The notes: generated by a model from the sequence alone, not told the origin. 64,000 nt of DNA from Methylobacter sp. (GCA_030653175.1 JAURZV010000052.1:62001-126000); one strand, 5' to 3'. Shown: positions 8,922-18,965, counted from the stretch's first letter. Translations and numbers: made by a program.

Positions 8922-9112
8922 AGTTCGTTAGTGTCTATTTGATAGCTCAACTTGGTTAAAGTGTTAAAATTAAGTGCTGAGCTGAGTTTTAGTAAGTGTT
9001 TGTTAACAGCGGGTGCGCGTACTAAAAAATAATGTCTCGTTTCTATTTTTCGCAAAAATTGCTTAAATTATTATAAAAATGGATAAGTTAAAGTCAAAAG
9101 ATGGGTTGATTA

Positions 9113-9144
9113 TTTCCATCAAGCATAACAGTGCTTGATGGAAA
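9113..9144. promoter_or_regulatory. perfect 12-bp inverted repeat upstream of elyC-like gene
   Basis: TTTCCATCAAGC (9113-9124) and GCTTGATGGAAA (9133-9144) form a perfect 12-bp stem around an 8-base loop. It sits 37 bp before the next start codon in a divergent promoter region and is not followed by a T-run. An operator for a dimeric regulator or an mRNA leader hairpin is more likely than a terminator. Function is inferred from position only. Confidence 0.45.
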
Positions 9145-9180
9145 CGTAAATAACGCAAGTGTTGTACGGAATGACTATTA

Positions 9181-9948
9181 ATGGATATTTGGCTAATTTA
9201 TGTAGTAAAAGCGCTTTTACTTCCCTGTTCAAGTTTTTTGTTATTAAGTTTGATTGGATTATTTAGGTTATTAAGGCATAAAAAAATGGGTTTAACGCTG
9301 CTCCTGAGCTCGTTGTTAGGGCTTTATGTTTTGAGCATGCCTATAGTATCAAACTATCTAGCAGGTCTATTGGAAACTCCATCAGAGCTTAAGTTTACAT
9401 CATTAGTCCAAAAAAAATATCAGGCCATTGTGGTGATAGGTAGCGGTTTGCGCAGCAATAGTTATGAATATGGTGATGCCATAACAGTTAACAGCAGAAC
9501 ACTGGAGCGTTTGCGTTATGCTGCAACACTAGGTCGTAAAACAGGATTGCCGATTTTAGTGTCGGGCGGACAGGTGTTTAAGCAAAATGAACCTTCAGAA
9601 TCGGCGTTGATGGCTGAGATATTAGAAAAAGAATTTAACATTGCAGTTCTTTGGAAAGAAGGGCGCAGCCGTAATACTGCCGAAAACGCGTTATATAGTC
9701 ATGCACTTCTACAAACACTTAACATAGAACGGGTTATTTTGGTAACTCATGCATTCCATATGCCGAGAGCTTTGACTGAGTTTGAAAGGGTTGGTTTTGA
9801 TGTACTGCCTGCGCCTACTGGGTATCTTTCTACTAAAGAGGAATTAAGTGTGTTCAGCTTTATACCCTCCGCACAAGCACTGACAGTAAGCAGTTTTGTG
9901 TTTCATGAGTATTTGGGGTTGCTTTGGTACAGGTTGAGGTATCATTGA
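9181..9948 (+). CDS. ElyC/SanA/YdcF family membrane protein (DUF218)
   Basis: A 255-residue protein with two N-terminal membrane segments (about 5-30 and 37-60) and a DUF218 domain. Diagnostic motifs are AIVVIGSGLR, PILVSGGQV, the SRNTAENA loop and VILVTHAFHMPRA. ElyC is implicated in envelope biogenesis and lipid-carrier use in E. coli, and DUF218 proteins are frequent in EPS loci. Function here is inferred from family and position. It stands alone on the plus strand behind a palindromic leader. Confidence 0.75.
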   Translation: MDIWLIYVVKALLLPCSSFLLLSLIGLFRLLRHKKMGLTLLLSSLLGLYVLSMPIVSNYLAGLLETPSELKFTSLVQKKYQAIVVIGSGLRSNSYEYGDAITVNSRTLERLRYAATLGRKTGLPILVSGGQVFKQNEPSESALMAEILEKEFNIAVLWKEGRSRNTAENALYSHALLQTLNIERVILVTHAFHMPRALTEFERVGFDVLPAPTGYLSTKEELSVFSFIPSAQALTVSSFVFHEYLGLLWYRLRYH

Positions 9949-10132
9949 CAAGTTAACTTTCGAAATTTACAAAAAATTTTATAAAGTATGAAGTTCTATT
10001 AATTCAATTTTAAAAAAATTGGCTCTTATAACTTTCAATGACTTGTATCTGTCTATGTCATGTAAAAGCTATTATTAGAGACTCCCTTATGTCAGAATAC
10101 ACACTATTCTTTGTTAGAGCTTTATTAAAAAC

Positions 10133-11323
10133 ATGCGTATTTTTAAACTGATAAAAATAATTGCTAGTTATTACCTGCTATTCTGCGGACTGAGTGTGAA
10201 TGCACTATTGGTTGGTGTTTATTTATATGATCCATCAATAATTTATGTAATTCATGGGAAAATTGAAAAAAAACTAAAACTTGCCATTAACCCCAACGCT
10301 CTAATTGACGAACAAAACCAATTAAGACAGCAATTGGATAATGAAATAGCGATTAATTTCGGGCAATGGCAACCATTACCCGAGAAATATCCGGTTGAAC
10401 GAGGAATGGTTAAAATTGATAATTTGACGTATAAAACTATCAGCGAAGCCAGTGCAAGCCTTCGTGATAATCAGGTCATGTTGATCGGTGAAGGAACTTA
10501 CCTTGAGCCTTTAGTCATCAAAAAAAATAATGTTAAAGTTATTGGATCAGGAAGGGTAACTTTCGATGGAATCAATGCCGAGGGTAAAGCGGCGATTATC
10601 ACTAAAGGCAACAATATCACTATTGTTAATATAGAATGTAAAAACATATCAGTTCGCGATCAAAATGGTGCTTGTATTCGTTCAGAAGGGGCAAACCTAA
10701 CCGTGGATCATGTTTATTTCCATAATTCTGAGCAGGGTATTTTATCCAGCCGTAATGAATACTTGCACATTACTGATAGCCGCTTTGAAAAGCTGGGTAA
10801 AAATGGCTTTGCGCATGGTATTTACATCGATTCAGGCGAACTGATTATCGAAAACAGCCAGTTTATAGCATCAGTATCGGAGGGGCATGAAATTAAATCA
10901 CGCGCGAGGAAGACGGTCATAATGAAGAGTGTCATTGCCTCGCTTTCCGCTGACGATAGTCGTCTTATTGATATTCCTAATGGCGGCGAGCTTATTATTA
11001 GTGATTCTGTTTTGGAAAAAGGACCTCAAAGTGTCAATAGTACTGCCATAGGCTATGGCTTAGAGGGGATAAAGCACATCAAAAATGAAATTACTATCAA
11101 GAAAAGTGTGATTATTCTTGAGCGCGATGGATTTAATAAGCTGTTTGATATTAGTGCAGATATCCATCTGCCTATCACGACAGCAAATAACATCATGGTT
11201 TCTAAACAGGGCTTCGATATTGGCGGTATCAATTGGATATATTCAAGCAGGAAAGAAGCCAAGATAAACGATTATCCATATATACCTGTATTGGAAAATA
11301 GCCAGCCATCGACGGTTAGATAA
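10133..11323 (+). CDS. right-handed parallel beta-helix protein, membrane-anchored
   Basis: A 396-residue protein with an N-terminal hydrophobic segment (about residues 8-32) that is probably a signal anchor, then a short coiled region. From about residue 95 onward there are repeating short beta-strand turns with Asn/Gly ladders, such as NITIVNIECKN, ANLTVDHVYFHNS and GELIIENSQF. This is the pattern of pectate-lyase-like beta helices that bind or cleave polysaccharides. The sequence HGIYIDSGELIIENSQF resembles the core of the DUF1565/Beta_helix group. A role in modifying or exporting the exopolysaccharide is plausible; no catalytic residues can be assigned. Confidence 0.65.
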   Translation: MRIFKLIKIIASYYLLFCGLSVNALLVGVYLYDPSIIYVIHGKIEKKLKLAINPNALIDEQNQLRQQLDNEIAINFGQWQPLPEKYPVERGMVKIDNLTYKTISEASASLRDNQVMLIGEGTYLEPLVIKKNNVKVIGSGRVTFDGINAEGKAAIITKGNNITIVNIECKNISVRDQNGACIRSEGANLTVDHVYFHNSEQGILSSRNEYLHITDSRFEKLGKNGFAHGIYIDSGELIIENSQFIASVSEGHEIKSRARKTVIMKSVIASLSADDSRLIDIPNGGELIISDSVLEKGPQSVNSTAIGYGLEGIKHIKNEITIKKSVIILERDGFNKLFDISADIHLPITTANNIMVSKQGFDIGGINWIYSSRKEAKINDYPYIPVLENSQPSTVR

Positions 11324-11537
11324 AGGTTGGTAACCTAGGAAGACTTTATGCCATGTATGAATAATTTCATCTTGGTTTTTCACGAATATTCATGTTAAGC
11401 GGTAAGTATTTTATGTAATGTAGTTAATTGGCGTAGCGCGATTTCACGACAACAAACGGCCAATCAACGCACAACATTAAAGACAATTGGTTATGAAAAG
11501 CTACATGGACTTTCTCTTTTGAGATGATTCAATCAGA

Positions 11538-12926
11538 TTATCTTGCCCCTTTACCCCACAAAATGATTTCTATTGTATTGAACATAATGGATAAATCCAG
11601 AAATAAACTATAATTTTTAACATAATACAAGTCATATTGTAGCTTTTGAATCGTATCATATTCATTCGCGCCATAAGGGTAGCATAATTGAGCCCACCCA
11701 GTAATTCCGGGTTTAACGCGATGCCTTTCACGATAATAAGGGATTCTCTCTTCAAAACCTTGTACAAATTCAGGCCGTTCTGGTCGTGGTCCAACGAAAC
11801 TCATCTCACCCTTAAGAACATTGAATATTTGCGGCAATTCATCTATACGACATTTCCGAATAAAGCTTCCAACTCGAGTGACTCGTCTATCATGCTGTTC
11901 TGCCCATTGCGGCCCGTCTTTTTCCGCATCAATGCGCATGCTTCTGAATTTAAGAACATTAAAATCTTTATTGTTCTCACCTACACGCGTCTGTCGATAA
12001 ATTACAGAACCGTGGAAGCCGGATTCCAGACAAATCGCTAATGCTGTAATTATCATGAGCGGCCAAGAAACTGAGAGTAATAATAAGCTTGCGAATATGT
12101 CAAAACTCCTTTTTCCAATTGATTTTAAACCGTTTTGAGCAAAACCATCACAATAAACGAGCCAGCTGGGATAAAGATCTATCAGTGAAATAATACCTTT
12201 TTCCCGCTCATGAAAAAGGAGAACATCCATGATATTCAGTCCTGACATTTTGCAGTCTAACAGTTCATCAATAGGCATTTTTAGGCGCTTATCGTCTAAG
12301 GCAATGACAATTTCATCAATTTTTAGCTTTTCGCTAATTTCGCACAAGTTATTATTTGCTCGGATGATCAGGTTTTCATCAATTAATAAATTTTCACCGG
12401 GCAATACGAAAAAACCAACTATCTTAAAACTCTTATGCAAAAATGAATCATTAATTGAGGTTAATGCATGCGCTTTTTCGCCACCCCCAATAACCAAAAT
12501 TCGCCTTTTTAAGCGATCAATATTCACAAACTTATAAAATAGAAAGCGCGATATGATCATGCCCAAAAATGCAAAAAATAAGGCATAGCCTAATACGCTA
12601 CGTGCAATCAAAAACTCAGGTAAAAAATAATAAATTTGAGTAATTATTAAAAATGCAATGAAAAAGCTAAAGCACATGCGTCTAATTAAGCTGTAATCTT
12701 CCCAGCTTAAACTTCTTCTATATAAACCAAGCCCTAAACAGGATAAACTTAAAACCAATGCAAAGATCACGCTGGCCAGAGTGATATCATGTTCTGTATA
12801 CCACGACCCTGTAGCTAAGAAGCGAACTCTACTGCCATAATGCATCGCAGCAAAAAAAATACCATACTCTATTATGATCAACCATAGATAGGTGCTGGAT
12901 ATATAGTGGCGAAAAATACGAATCAT
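11538..12926 (-). CDS. EpsB/WcaJ-type undecaprenyl-phosphate sugar transferase, XrtA-associated
   Basis: A 462-residue polyprenol-phosphate hexose-1-phosphate transferase, the enzyme class that starts EPS repeat units on undecaprenyl phosphate. Residues 1-130 hold four membrane helices, beginning MIRIFRHYISS as in the PEP-CTERM/XrtA-associated subgroup. A Rossmann-like domain follows (RRILVIGGGEKA), then a membrane segment near 275. The catalytic C-terminal domain contains KFRSMRIDAEKDG, CRIDELPQIFNVLKGEMSF and the signature VGPRPERPEF. It is transcribed toward the beta-helix gene. Full length and all key motifs are present. Confidence 0.9.
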   Translation of the reverse strand: MIRIFRHYISSTYLWLIIIEYGIFFAAMHYGSRVRFLATGSWYTEHDITLASVIFALVLSLSCLGLGLYRRSLSWEDYSLIRRMCFSFFIAFLIITQIYYFLPEFLIARSVLGYALFFAFLGMIISRFLFYKFVNIDRLKRRILVIGGGEKAHALTSINDSFLHKSFKIVGFFVLPGENLLIDENLIIRANNNLCEISEKLKIDEIVIALDDKRLKMPIDELLDCKMSGLNIMDVLLFHEREKGIISLIDLYPSWLVYCDGFAQNGLKSIGKRSFDIFASLLLLSVSWPLMIITALAICLESGFHGSVIYRQTRVGENNKDFNVLKFRSMRIDAEKDGPQWAEQHDRRVTRVGSFIRKCRIDELPQIFNVLKGEMSFVGPRPERPEFVQGFEERIPYYRERHRVKPGITGWAQLCYPYGANEYDTIQKLQYDLYYVKNYSLFLDLSIMFNTIEIILWGKGAR

Positions 12927-12935
12927 ATTAAGTTC

Positions 12936-13863
12936 CTAGCAGAAAGTAAGTTGGTATTTAGAGCTGAAGCCATCCCCGATTTTGTCGATAGCTTTTTCTA
13001 GCTCATCCACCGTAAATGTATTGAAAGGCAGCCATTCATATTTTATTTATTCCATAAAACCTCAATCCGATTTAATTTAGGGTTATAAGCCGATAAAAAA
13101 TAAAAAAATGCATGTTCTTTTCTTCCAGAAAATCCCAGTACGATTTCAGTTTTTTGAGGTGTGAATAATAGAGGTATTATCCAGTATTACCACCATCGGC
13201 TTCTTGATCTGCTCGATTAAGCTCATAAAAGAGCCGAAGAACAATAAGTCATTCACGCTCTGTCATAATTTAGCCATCACTAATTATCCCGATGAAAGCA
13301 ATGCGCCGGTTATCTTTGGTCGCTATGCTCGCTTTGCGGTAACAGCGTGGGGTTCAACGCGTTTTGTCTAAGTCGGACGGTTCGGCGGTTGCGGCGCAAA
13401 AAAAAACGGCTTCATCAACGTACGCCAACTCAATGTCGTTGCCGGCGCTTGCCGGATCAATTCGTGGCGATTTCATAGGTTGACCCAATGTGTATCCGGC
13501 ATTCTTTTTCCAAGTGCACCAGCAATTTCCGAGAAGACAACCCTTCAGCCTCAACCTCAACCTATTGTCCCGGTAGCTGACGATACTTATCCGTTAATCT
13601 GCCCGGAGCCCCGCAACGCAGCTAGTCTGGCAAGCTGGCAAAACCCAGGCTTCAACCATTTTCTCCATCGAATCCGCACTGCTTCAAGAAGACATATATT
13701 CTGCTGTTTTGATATGGCTTGAACACTGTGTCCTGCCGCCAATAATAAAATTAGTCTCCGCCCGGTGTCGTTCGCGCCAATCTGCGCCTTTCATACGAGT
13801 CGTTCGTGGGCAAAACTCCGATCACTCTCTCCGCTAATTCAATACATGCAACGCTCGCCATGT
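12936..13863 (-). pseudogene. degenerate IS630-family transposase
   Basis: Fragments in all three minus-strand frames line up in the order of one IS630 transposase. Near 13570-13660 is the helix-turn-helix part (GFASLPD, then GAPGRLTDKYRQ). At 13360-13560 is the first catalytic region (IELAYVDEA). At 13150-13230 is the second catalytic Asp (KPMVVILDNTS). At 13020-13110 is the third (LSAYNPKLNRIEVLW). The last piece is KYEWLPFNTFTVDELEKA, and a TAG at 12936-12938 closes it. There are several stops, at least three frameshifts, and a gap between the first and second catalytic blocks. The gene is long dead. No clear terminal inverted repeats were found. Confidence 0.75.
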
Positions 13864-13967
13864 CTCTTTATTTCCCTTAGTTCAAAAGGTGGATAGTCTA
13901 TAACAAATCAATTTATTGCGAAGTACTTATTAGTTTAATTCGTAATGATGATGGAATGAATACGAAG

Positions 13968-14777
13968 TTAATATAAGCCTTTATCTTTTAAAAGCTTTTC
14001 AACATAATTTATAGGAATAGCATAAGTGATGCCGCTTGGCTTTGATAGAATATTTTCTTTGCTTTCTTGTACGAAGACCTTATTAATGACCGCTATGACA
14101 GCTCCTGAGTCAGGGTCATACAGAGGGCTGCCACTATTTCCAGGATAAGCGGTAGCGTCTAACTGAAACACATTATAGGGCTCTTGTAGTCGCCTAAGGA
14201 GTTTTGTATTAAGTTGTGCCGAATTTAGCATTGGAATTATATTTGGACTGATCGCAGAAATAATGCCGCGATGCGTTACAGGATGAAGTCCCAATACCAT
14301 GCCCATTGGATAACCCGTAAATGCATAAAGCTGGCCTTCGTGCACTGTTGCAATGCTTCCTAATTTGAGGGGCGGCAATGCGCCTTCAGTTAATTTTAAA
14401 ATAGCAACGTCATGTTCATTATCTGATGCCACTTCTTTTACGATGATGATTTTGTCTTCGTTGTCTTTATGATAAAAAACTGCTAGTTGTTCTAGATTTT
14501 TATTGTCTAATATCGGCTGTAGAACATGCTCGTTGGTAACAATAATACTACCATCGGCTACTGCAAAACCCGTCCCTAAAAAAACAGCACGAGGATTTCG
14601 TTTGGGCATGAATGTCCCAATAGCAACGATGCTAGGCTTTACTTTTGTTATAGTCTCGGAAAGAATTGATTCTGCATAAACGTTTTTTGTAAAAGAAAAG
14701 CCAATAAGACATGGTAAAAATAGTATAGACAGTAAATATTTTGAAAAATTAAATATTGTTTTTATCGTGATGTTCAT
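13968..14777 (-). CDS. secreted trypsin-like serine protease without PDZ domain
   Basis: A 269-residue S1C-like protease with an N-terminal hydrophobic signal segment (about residues 12-33, ending near YAES). The catalytic triad can be assigned to H84 (TNEHVL), D123 (EHDVAILKL) and S215 (YPGNSGSPLY). GYPMGM lies before the substrate-binding wall. DegP-type proteins have one or two PDZ domains after this core; here the chain ends directly after the protease domain. It probably acts in the periplasm or outside the cell. Such proteases are often found near EPS export loci, but no partner is evident. An IS remnant lies downstream. Confidence 0.8.
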   Translation of the reverse strand: MNITIKTIFNFSKYLLSILFLPCLIGFSFTKNVYAESILSETITKVKPSIVAIGTFMPKRNPRAVFLGTGFAVADGSIIVTNEHVLQPILDNKNLEQLAVFYHKDNEDKIIIVKEVASDNEHDVAILKLTEGALPPLKLGSIATVHEGQLYAFTGYPMGMVLGLHPVTHRGIISAISPNIIPMLNSAQLNTKLLRRLQEPYNVFQLDATAYPGNSGSPLYDPDSGAVIAVINKVFVQESKENILSKPSGITYAIPINYVEKLLKDKGLY

Positions 14778-15388
14778 TTTTTACTAAAAATATAATGGTG
14801 AGCGCCAATATTGCAGAAGCAAGATTGGCTCTTTCGGAATTCGCGTGGTACGCAATATATGAATTTTTATGAAGATTGTCCATAACCGACCGAATCGAGG
14901 AAAGTATGTTGGAAAAGGTAAATACCATAGCAGTGTCTTTTAATTACTGATGTTACGCACACTGGCCTTTGAGCAAAGGCCAATTCAGCCATTGCTTGCC
15001 GAATGGCATTGATATATAGCTTGCTCGGTAAGGCAAAGTGGTTCATTTTATATTTCAAAGGCAAGCATTCCAATTGAAATGCGGCATCCATTGCTGTAAA
15101 AGCAGGATTACTTTGAGTTTGGAGGCATTTTGAAAATGCTTGGTTTGCAGAGAGATGATAGATTCAAGGCGACCGAATAACGGTCTCAGCATGATGGAAT
15201 ACGGTGCATATAGTAATAGGTCTGACGGCGTTTAATGAGATATTGAGGCGAAAATGTGGGTATGATTTTTCTCCTGTTCGACATCTTTCATGTAACAATA
15301 TGTGTAGCAGTTTATGCAACATAAAGAAATTTACTCTTCTCTTTTTTTAAAAAACGGGTAAATTTAATAATAAAGCGATATAATTGAA
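14778..15388. other. gene-free region, possibly decayed DNA
   Basis: No gene can be supported in these 611 bases. A 74-codon minus-strand frame (14867-15091) has no recognised motif and no good ribosome site. The stretch lies between a protease gene and a tRNA gene and near a dead IS, so it may hold unrecognisable remnants of mobile DNA. The part just before the tRNA gene (15340-15388) is AT-rich. Confidence 0.4.
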
Positions 15389-15475
15389 TGGTGCCGAGGA
15401 GAGGACTTGAACCTCCACGGGGTTGCCCCCACCAGCACCTGAAGCTGGCGTGTCTACCAATTTCACCACCTCGGC
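15389..15475 (-). tRNA. tRNA-Leu (anticodon CAG)
   Basis: On the minus strand GCCGAGG (15475-15469) pairs with CCTCGGC (15399-15393) as the 7-bp acceptor stem, followed by discriminator A and an encoded CCA (15391-15389). The anticodon stem CCAGC/GCTGG encloses loop TTCAGGT, with anticodon CAG opposite 15439-15441. A long variable arm and the T-arm GGTTCAAGTCC complete a class II leucine tRNA. It reads CUG codons. Confidence 0.95.
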
Positions 15476-15715
15476 AGAGGTTAGCTGTAAAAGCTGGAGT
15501 GAGCGCGCACTATACCCATCCTCTTTGATTTTGTCAATTAAGCGCGAAGTTTTTACTTAAATTTAAATAACTTCAAGTTAGACGTAATGGCGTTACCTTG
15601 AGATAACGGAGGATAGTAAGACCCAAAAACTTTTCTCTTTCAATCCTAATCGATATACTAAGCTTAATATTAAGATATGTTTATTGTATCCATCTTCTTC
15701 TATTTAATTATTTAA

Positions 15716-18007
15716 ATGACATTGAAGTCTAAAAAAGACGTTGATTTTAATTCAACAAAAGATCCATATGCTCAGCGCGAAGCCGAGAAATATGAGAACC
15801 CCATTCCCAGCCGTGAATTAATTCTTCAATTTATCGAGCATGCTGGAAAACCTTTGCGCCGTGAAGAAATCGCAGAAGCATTTTCTCTTGAAGCTGAAGA
15901 TCAACTAGAGGCTTTACGCCGCCGTTTACGGGCAATGGAAAGGGACGGGCAATTATTATTTAATCGGGGCAAAAAATATTGCCTGGTTAATAACGAAGAT
16001 TTAATTGCTGGGCGTATTATCGGCCACGCGGACGGTTTTGGTTTTCTTAAGCCGGATGATGGATCGGATGACCTGTTCTTATCGCCACGGGAAATGAATC
16101 CGTTGCTGCACAACGACCGGGCGCTGGTGCGTGTTGCCGGGGTCGATAAAAAAGGTCGCAGGGAAGGGGCGGTTGTTGAGATTCTACAGAGAAATACCCA
16201 TCAGATTGTAGGACGGCTTTATAAGGAAGACGGCTTTACCTACGTAGTGCCGGATAACAAAAATATAGCGCAAACCGTCCTGGTTCAAAAAGGCGGCGCC
16301 GGCAAAGCAAAACAAGGACAGATTGTTGTTGCGGAAATTATCGAACAACCGACTCAGCTTCGACAGCCCATTGGCCGGATCATTGAGGTCATGGGCGAAC
16401 ACATGGCGCCGGGAATGGAAATCGATATGGCGATTCGTTCCTATGAGCTGCCTAATCAGTGGCCTGATGAGTTACTGGAAGAAATTAAGCCTCTTAAGAA
16501 GGATGTGCCGGAATCGGCAAAACAGGATCGGGTCGATTTACGGAAAATTCCGTTAGTCACGATTGATGGCGAAGATGCCCGCGATTTTGACGATGCTGTT
16601 TATTGCCAGAAAACTCCCAAAGGTTGGAAGCTGCTGGTTGCAATTGCCGACGTTTCGCATTATGTACAGATTAATTCGGAATTAGACAAAGAAGCTCAAA
16701 AACGCAGCACGTCGGTATATTTTCCGGAGCGGGTTATACCCATGTTGCCGGAAATTTTGTCCAATGGATTGTGTTCGCTTAATCCTCATGTAGACCGCTT
16801 ATGTATGGTGTGCGAACTGTATATTAATGAGCAAGGTCAGGTTACACGATCACGCTTTTTTGATGCAGTGATGAGCTCTCATGCAAGACTGACCTATACC
16901 GAAGTTGCAAAAATGCTTGTCGATGGTGATATCGCCAGGGATGGTGTGTATGCCGAAAGCCAGCCGGGAGCTGGCGCGGCGAAGGTATTAGCCGAGAAAT
17001 ATAAAGTCTTGATGCCGCACTTACAGGACTTATACTCGCTTTATAAGGTTATGCGGGTGAGCCGCGAAAAACGCGGCGCTATGGATTTCGATACTCAGGA
17101 AACCAGGATTGTTTTCGGTACGGAACGTAAAATTGAAAAGATAGTGCCTGTGGTGCGTAACGATGCGCACAAATTGATTGAAGAATTTATGATCACCGCG
17201 AACATGGCGGCAGCACGGTTTTTAAATAGTAAAAAAATGCCCAAGCTGCTGCGGATACACGACGGTCCGAGTGCCGACAAGCTGCTTAACCTGAAAACGT
17301 TTCTTGGCGAATTGGGCTTGAGCTTAGGCGGAGGCGCTAAACCGACGCCGCTGGATTATATGCATCTGATCGAGTCAATCAAGGAAAGACCTGATGCGCA
17401 TTTGATTCAGACTGTATTGTTACGCTCGATGTCGCAGGCCGTCTACAGTCCCGAGTTAAAAGGCCATTTCGGTTTGGCGTTGGAAGCTTACGCGCATTTT
17501 ACTTCGCCTATCCGTCGTTATCCCGATTTGCTGGTGCATCGCGCGATCAGGCATTGTTTGCAGGGCAAGCCGGTGGAAAGCTTTTTCTACGGGGTTCCCG
17601 ACATGATTGTGTTGGGCGAGCAATGCTCCGCCAATGAGCGACGCGCCGATGATGCCACGCGGGACGTAGTGAGCTGGCTCAAATGCGAATACATGATGGA
17701 TAAAGTCGGCGAGGAATTCCCCGGTATTATTTCTGCGGTCACCTCGTTTGGTTTTTTTGTTGAACTGGCCGAAATCTATGTTGAAGGTCTGGTTCACATC
17801 AGCAATCTGGCACAGGATTATTTTCATTTTGATCCGACCAGTCACCAGTTAAGGGGCGAGCGTACAGGCATTAATTACCGGCTCGGCGACAGCGTCAAAG
17901 TCCAGGTCGCCCGCGTCGACCTGGACGAAAAGAAGATCGATTTTGAGCTGGCGCAAAAACAAGCCGCGATGGATACCAAACCTAAAAAAAGACGCCGTAA
18001 AAAATGA
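15716..18007 (+). CDS. rnr: ribonuclease R
   Basis: A 763-residue 3'-5' exoribonuclease that degrades structured RNA. An N-terminal winged-helix part (about 25-85, IPSRELILQFIEHAGKPLRR) precedes cold-shock domains. The RNB catalytic domain begins near residue 265, and DARDFDDAVYC at about 286-296 supplies the metal-binding aspartates. An S1 domain (GIISAVTSFGFFVELAEI) sits near 675-750, and a basic tail KPKKRRRKK ends the chain. Length and domain order match the family. Its last four bases overlap the rlmB start, the conserved rnr-rlmB pair. Confidence 0.95.
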   Translation: MTLKSKKDVDFNSTKDPYAQREAEKYENPIPSRELILQFIEHAGKPLRREEIAEAFSLEAEDQLEALRRRLRAMERDGQLLFNRGKKYCLVNNEDLIAGRIIGHADGFGFLKPDDGSDDLFLSPREMNPLLHNDRALVRVAGVDKKGRREGAVVEILQRNTHQIVGRLYKEDGFTYVVPDNKNIAQTVLVQKGGAGKAKQGQIVVAEIIEQPTQLRQPIGRIIEVMGEHMAPGMEIDMAIRSYELPNQWPDELLEEIKPLKKDVPESAKQDRVDLRKIPLVTIDGEDARDFDDAVYCQKTPKGWKLLVAIADVSHYVQINSELDKEAQKRSTSVYFPERVIPMLPEILSNGLCSLNPHVDRLCMVCELYINEQGQVTRSRFFDAVMSSHARLTYTEVAKMLVDGDIARDGVYAESQPGAGAAKVLAEKYKVLMPHLQDLYSLYKVMRVSREKRGAMDFDTQETRIVFGTERKIEKIVPVVRNDAHKLIEEFMITANMAAARFLNSKKMPKLLRIHDGPSADKLLNLKTFLGELGLSLGGGAKPTPLDYMHLIESIKERPDAHLIQTVLLRSMSQAVYSPELKGHFGLALEAYAHFTSPIRRYPDLLVHRAIRHCLQGKPVESFFYGVPDMIVLGEQCSANERRADDATRDVVSWLKCEYMMDKVGEEFPGIISAVTSFGFFVELAEIYVEGLVHISNLAQDYFHFDPTSHQLRGERTGINYRLGDSVKVQVARVDLDEKKIDFELAQKQAAMDTKPKKRRRKK

Positions 18008-18759
18008 ATTTAAGCAAAATTTACGGCATACATTCTGTACAGTCGGCTTTAGATTATTCCCCTAAAAAAATCGGTAAAGCCTGGGTTGACAGCCAAAGAC
18101 AAGACAAGCGCTTGACGCAGCTAGTCGATGATTTATTGGATTTGGGCATAGAGCCGGAAAAAGTTGACCGGAAAAAACTGGATCGTTTTGCGGAAGGCAA
18201 CAATCATCAAGGCATCGTTATTGAAGTCGAAATGCCCGGCGAGTTATCGGAAAGCGACCTGAAGGACGCGGTCTTAACGCTGTCAGGAACACCTTTATTT
18301 TTGGTGCTGGATAATGTTCAGGATCCGCATAATTTTGGCGCTTGTCTTAGAACCGCTGATGCAACAGGTGTGCATGGCGTGATTATCACTAAAGATAATG
18401 CTACGGGGATTACCCCGACAGTCTGTAAAGTGGCTAGCGGTGCTGCAGAAACAGTGCCGGTTTATCAGGTGACCAATTTGGCCAGAACTTTGCGTTGGCT
18501 CAAAGACCAAGGCATCTGGGTCATGGGGGCTGCGGGCGAGGCAACGCAGGCTGTCTATCAAACCGATTTCACGGTGCCTTTGGCTTTGGTCGTGGGCGCT
18601 GAGGGCAAAGGTTTAAGACGGCTGACCAAGGAGCAATGCGATGTGTTGGTTAAGTTACCGATGCTGGGCCAGGTAGAAAGTCTTAACCTGTCGGTTGCGA
18701 CCGGCGTGCTGCTTTATGAAACCTTACGACAGCGGTTGCTTGCTAGCTCTGGAATGTAA
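18004..18759 (+). CDS. rlmB: 23S rRNA (guanosine-2251-2'-O)-methyltransferase
   Basis: A 251-residue SpoU/TrmH-family (SPOUT) enzyme that 2'-O-methylates G2251 in the ribosomal P-loop. The N-terminal substrate-binding domain starts with IYGIHSVQSAL. The three SPOUT motifs are visible: LVLDNVQDPHNFGACLRTADA, LALVVGAEGKGL and LPMLGQVESLNLSVATGV, the last forming the knot and the SAM site. It overlaps the rnr stop by four bases (ATGA), which implies coupled translation. Confidence 0.95.
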   Translation: MNLSKIYGIHSVQSALDYSPKKIGKAWVDSQRQDKRLTQLVDDLLDLGIEPEKVDRKKLDRFAEGNNHQGIVIEVEMPGELSESDLKDAVLTLSGTPLFLVLDNVQDPHNFGACLRTADATGVHGVIITKDNATGITPTVCKVASGAAETVPVYQVTNLARTLRWLKDQGIWVMGAAGEATQAVYQTDFTVPLALVVGAEGKGLRRLTKEQCDVLVKLPMLGQVESLNLSVATGVLLYETLRQRLLASSGM

Positions 18760-18965
18760 ACAGCGCATAGTGAACTGGAACACGGATGATACTGATAAGA
18801 CGGATTTAAACGGATTTTTTAAAACCTGTTATGTTCTTTTTGATCTGTGTTTATCTGCCTAATCCGTGTCATCAGTGTTCTATTTTTTATCGCTATGCCA
18901 TGAAGTTTTTCTTCGTGATCTTCGTGGTAAATTATTTTGAATGATCGCGTATACCCAATTTAGTA
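18760..18965. repeat. intergenic imperfect hairpin repeat before ccmA
   Basis: GAACACGGATGATACTGATAAGACGG (from 18778) is loosely inverted by CTGCCTAATCCGTGTCATCAGTGTTC (to 18880), forming a long imperfect stem. A short CTTCGTGATCTTCGTGG piece at 18910-18926 belongs to the CACGAAGAA family also seen at 43980 and 48345. The element may end rnr-rlmB transcription and separate it from the ccm operon. Confidence 0.55.

Noticed and set aside
8771-9055. 94-codon minus-strand frame at the start of the acyl-CoA ligase
   Set aside because: It overlaps the ligase start in another frame and encodes no recognisable domain.
14867-15091. 74-codon minus-strand frame
   Set aside because: No motif, no ribosome site and no neighbour support; it could be a remnant but cannot be called a gene.
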